This document shows, in pieces, positions 7,224 to 8,822 of a stretch of DNA of 8,822 bases. Numbering within the stretch: position 1 is the first letter of the stretch; each line of letters opens with the position of its first letter. Below the pieces are notes generated by a model. It made no database searches. It saw nothing but the letters and a program-made list of their open reading frames with translations, and was not told the origin of the DNA. Made by a program: the position numbers and the translations under genes. The DNA is from Candidatus Latescibacterota bacterium (GTDB lineage: Bacteria; Latescibacterota; UBA2968; UBA8231). The stretch is taken from contig DPVW01000054.1 in NCBI GenBank assembly GCA_003529325.1, positions 12,301 through 21,122 of the forward strand. Direction: 5' to 3'.

Positions 7224-8350
7224 ACAGATACCTTCAGCGCGACACTGAAGACGCGATCGAAGTCGCCGTTCGGTCCTGGTGCGCCAGACCAGCCGTTGGC
7301 CAGGCGGTCGTAGGTGACGATGAGTCCATCCGACTTCCAGGGCATGATGCCGGTGTAGGTAGTACTGATCGCGGGGTCCCCGTCACTTTCTCCTCTGCAA
7401 AACGCTTCTGAAAAGCGGTGCGGTTCATGCTCCGTGCATTCGTTGTGGTGGGTCCCCAGGTTCAAGGTTTCCCACTTCTCACCTTTGCCATCCGTGCATA
7501 GCCACAAGAAAAGCCCGGGGCGCCCACAGGTGAGGACCAGAGCGCCGTTGCCGAGTCGCGCCAGCCGCGGTTGCACCGACCACATGCCTTCCATGTGGGT
7601 CGGCTTTGACCACGTAACACCTCCGTCTCGGCTATAGCTCTTGTAAAAATCTGAATTGCTGCTGACTCGTAAGACGCACAGCAAGTCACCGTTGTCTAGA
7701 AGCTGGACGGCTGATTCGTTGGGCCCCTCTTCAGCTTCGGGCGCGTCGTCGCAATTGGCGACTGTGCTATGATAGTGCCAGGTAAAGCCACCATCGTTGC
7801 TGACGGCGGCAAAAATGAGCCATTTCTTCTCGTCCCGTTCCAGCTTGCCGTACAGCGTTGTCAGCAGTGAGCCGTCAGCAAGTCGCAGGAGATTGCCGCT
7901 GTGGAGGAGGCACAACACATCCTGGTGATATGGTGCCAGAGAAGGAAAGTTGGAGAACCGGACATCCCGTGCTGCTGCCGCAATAGAACCGTCTGATGTT
8001 TTTGTGAGCAGGGTGCCAGGCGCGACGCAGTCTGTCTTGCTCCCAGGTGAAGCGGGCCACAATTCATATGGCATCACAAGCGTGCTCGACTCATCGTGAC
8101 GGACTGATGTCTGACCGCACGACTCGATGGCAAGATCCTCTCGCCATGAAACGCCGCCGTCTTCGCTGACATACAGCTCGCCCGGCCACTGACCCTGTTC
8201 CGTGTCGTCGACTCGTACGACGGAGCAAACGAGAGTGTCTGTGCCGATCTGGTGCAAGGTGGAGAACCAGAATTGGCCGGTCTTGTGACCAACCTCAACA
8301 GGAGCGGCAGCTTCGATGGTCGAGCGATCAAGTTGATATGTGACAGTCAT
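7220..8350 (-). CDS. Cytosolic sialidase-like BNR/Asp-box beta-propeller protein
   Basis: The protein has 376 residues. Three canonical Asp-boxes (S-x-D-x-G-x-[ST]-W) occur: SEDGGVSW (62-69), SNDGGFTW (184-191) and SRDGGVTW (240-247). A degenerate one (CTDGKGEKW) lies at 285-293. Between them recur propeller turns such as LADGSLL (157-163), LLDNGDLL (217-224) and RLGNGALV (265-272). This is the six-bladed propeller signature of sialidases and related glycosidases. Candidate active-site residues by position in the fold are E212 in GPNES, R277 in CGRPG and Y332 near STTYTG; this is an inference from the family. Many relatives in environmental bacteria are annotated as exo-alpha-sialidase without biochemical proof, so the substrate is uncertain. 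No signal peptide or anchor is seen, so it should be cytoplasmic, unlike classical secreted sialidases. An AGGCAGG-like sequence precedes the ATG. It converges on the operon with no clear terminator between them. Its codon third positions are poorer in G and C than those of the operon. Confidence 0.85.
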   Translation of the reverse strand: MTVTYQLDRSTIEAAAPVEVGHKTGQFWFSTLHQIGTDTLVCSVVRVDDTEQGQWPGELYVSEDGGVSWREDLAIESCGQTSVRHDESSTLVMPYELWPASPGSKTDCVAPGTLLTKTSDGSIAAAARDVRFSNFPSLAPYHQDVLCLLHSGNLLRLADGSLLTTLYGKLERDEKKWLIFAAVSNDGGFTWHYHSTVANCDDAPEAEEGPNESAVQLLDNGDLLCVLRVSSNSDFYKSYSRDGGVTWSKPTHMEGMWSVQPRLARLGNGALVLTCGRPGLFLWLCTDGKGEKWETLNLGTHHNECTEHEPHRFSEAFCRGESDGDPAISTTYTGIMPWKSDGLIVTYDRLANGWSGAPGPNGDFDRVFSVALKVSV

Positions 8351-8436
8351 GGATGGGCCTGCCTATGGTGAACGAGTGTGCAGCTTTTCACGCCTGGTCT
8401 GAGCGATCGAGAATGGAGTAAACCATCCAGCAGGTG

Positions 8437-8464
8437 AGCGCTTTTTGTTCCAGAGTAAAGCGCT
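8437..8464. repeat. Perfect 8-bp inverted repeat in the divergent intergenic region
   Basis: AGCGCTTT at 8437-8444 is matched by AAAGCGCT at 8457-8464, with a 12-base spacer. The arms match perfectly but do not extend further, and each contains the self-complementary hexamer AGCGCT. It lies between the starts of the BNR gene and the creatininase-family gene, where an operator or a leader hairpin could act. Otherwise the 242 bases between these two genes show nothing I can name: no clear promoter boxes and no RNA gene. An arm of eight bases could also arise by chance. Confidence 0.35.
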
Positions 8465-8582
8465 GGCAAGCAGCGGCTGGACCGGGCACGCCAATCTGGC
8501 TTTCATCAACGGTAGGAGTGGAATACTCGATGGCACAAATCATCGTAGGCACTGACTTGACAGTCACACCCGACACTGGAAA

Positions 8583-8587
8583 GAGGA
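8583..8587 (+). promoter_or_regulatory. Ribosome binding site choosing the start of the creatininase-family gene
   Basis: GAGGA lies five bases before the ATG at 8593. It supports this start over an in-frame ATG at 8530, which would add 21 residues and has its own, more distant GGAG at 8515-8518. Confidence 0.6.
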
Positions 8588-8592
8588 TAACA

Positions 8593-8822
8593 ATGGCCGC
8601 AGAGCCCTGGCGTTACGAGAAACTGACCTGGCCCGATATCAACGATGCTGTGCAAGCCGACAAGGTCATCATCGTACCCGTCGGTTCAACAGAACAGCAT
8701 GGTCCCCACCTGCCACTGGACGTGGATGTCGTCTGCCCACGAGGCATGGCCGAAGAGGCCGCAAAGCTGATCCCCAACGACGTATTGGTCATGCCCACCT
8801 TCATCCATGGCTACACGGCCCA
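8593..8822 (+). CDS. Creatininase-family amidohydrolase, 5' part (runs off the right edge)
   Basis: The first 76 codons are present and remain open at the window edge. The family signature GSTEQHGPHLPLDVD (31-45) is complete. E34, H36 and D45 correspond to the metal ligands of Pseudomonas creatininase (Glu34, His36, Asp45); the second half of the site (a His and a Glu near residue 120) lies outside the window. Family members are cytoplasmic metal-dependent amidohydrolases that open cyclic amides such as creatinine or act on related formamide or peptide substrates. The substrate of this one cannot be predicted. The start at ATG 8593 has a good ribosome binding site and gives an N-terminus (WRYEKLTWPDI) and residue numbering usual for the family. 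The frame is open upstream to 8422, and a longer start at ATG 8530 would add a peptide MAQIIVGTDLTVTPDTGKRI plus one residue. The gene is divergent from the BNR gene, so the two may share a regulatory region. Confidence 0.93.
   Translation, partial: MAAEPWRYEKLTWPDINDAVQADKVIIVPVGSTEQHGPHLPLDVDVVCPRGMAEEAAKLIPNDVLVMPTFIHGYTA

Noticed and set aside
8557..8562. TTGACA resembling a -35 promoter box
   Set aside because: There is no -10 box at 16-18 bases; the nearest AT-rich site (GATAAC) is 23 bases away and abuts the start codon, so transcription would begin inside the gene.
8388..8576. 62-codon minus-strand frame in the divergent intergenic region
   Set aside because: No ribosome binding site, no recognisable sequence, and it spans the likely regulatory region of both neighbours.

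Overview
The window reads as bacterial chromosome, GC-rich, from a Gram-negative-type envelope. It probably comes from an uncultivated lineage of the planctomycete / Poribacteria / Latescibacteria kind. That lineage guess is inference: it rests on giant peptidase-like FtsX permeases, DUF6785-type membrane proteins, cytosolic BNR-repeat proteins and creatininase-family amidohydrolases being familiar together in such genomes. No rRNA, tRNA, CRISPR array or intact insertion sequence was seen.

Layout. (1) Bases 1-227 hold a short open frame of unknown function, which may be the tail of a gene entering from the left. (2) Bases 324-7153 hold a two-gene, plus-strand operon joined by an ATGA overlap. 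Its first gene encodes a 1555-residue protein: a signal-like N-terminus, an M28-aminopeptidase-like ectodomain that has lost its zinc ligands, a carboxypeptidase-regulatory-like beta-sandwich, three membrane helices, a complete FtsX/MacB-type four-helix permease unit and a cytoplasmic C-terminal domain of about 170 residues. Its second gene encodes a 721-residue polytopic membrane protein of the DUF6785/DUF6784 (OPT-transporter-like) type. (3) A 20-codon open frame (7161-7223) follows the operon and ends exactly where the next gene ends. It may be the remnant of a third operon gene. (4) On the minus strand, 7220-8350, lies a cytosolic sialidase-like (BNR/Asp-box) beta-propeller protein whose codon use differs from the operon. 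(5) A 242-base divergent intergenic region with one short inverted repeat leads to (6) the 5' part of a creatininase-family amidohydrolase (8593 to the right edge) with recognisable metal ligands.

How the parts may work together. The first two operon products are both membrane proteins and are translationally coupled, so they probably form or serve one envelope system. The large ectodomain looks suited to binding a peptide or glycan rather than cutting it. The FtsX part keeps the cytoplasmic E-R-x-x-E-I-G coupling segment that normally contacts an ABC ATPase, yet no ATPase is encoded here. The BNR protein and the creatininase-family enzyme look like accessory cytosolic catabolic genes and have no visible link to the operon. 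The operon is the best candidate here for an undescribed system. Its parts resemble known families, but its substrate and mechanism cannot be read from the sequence.
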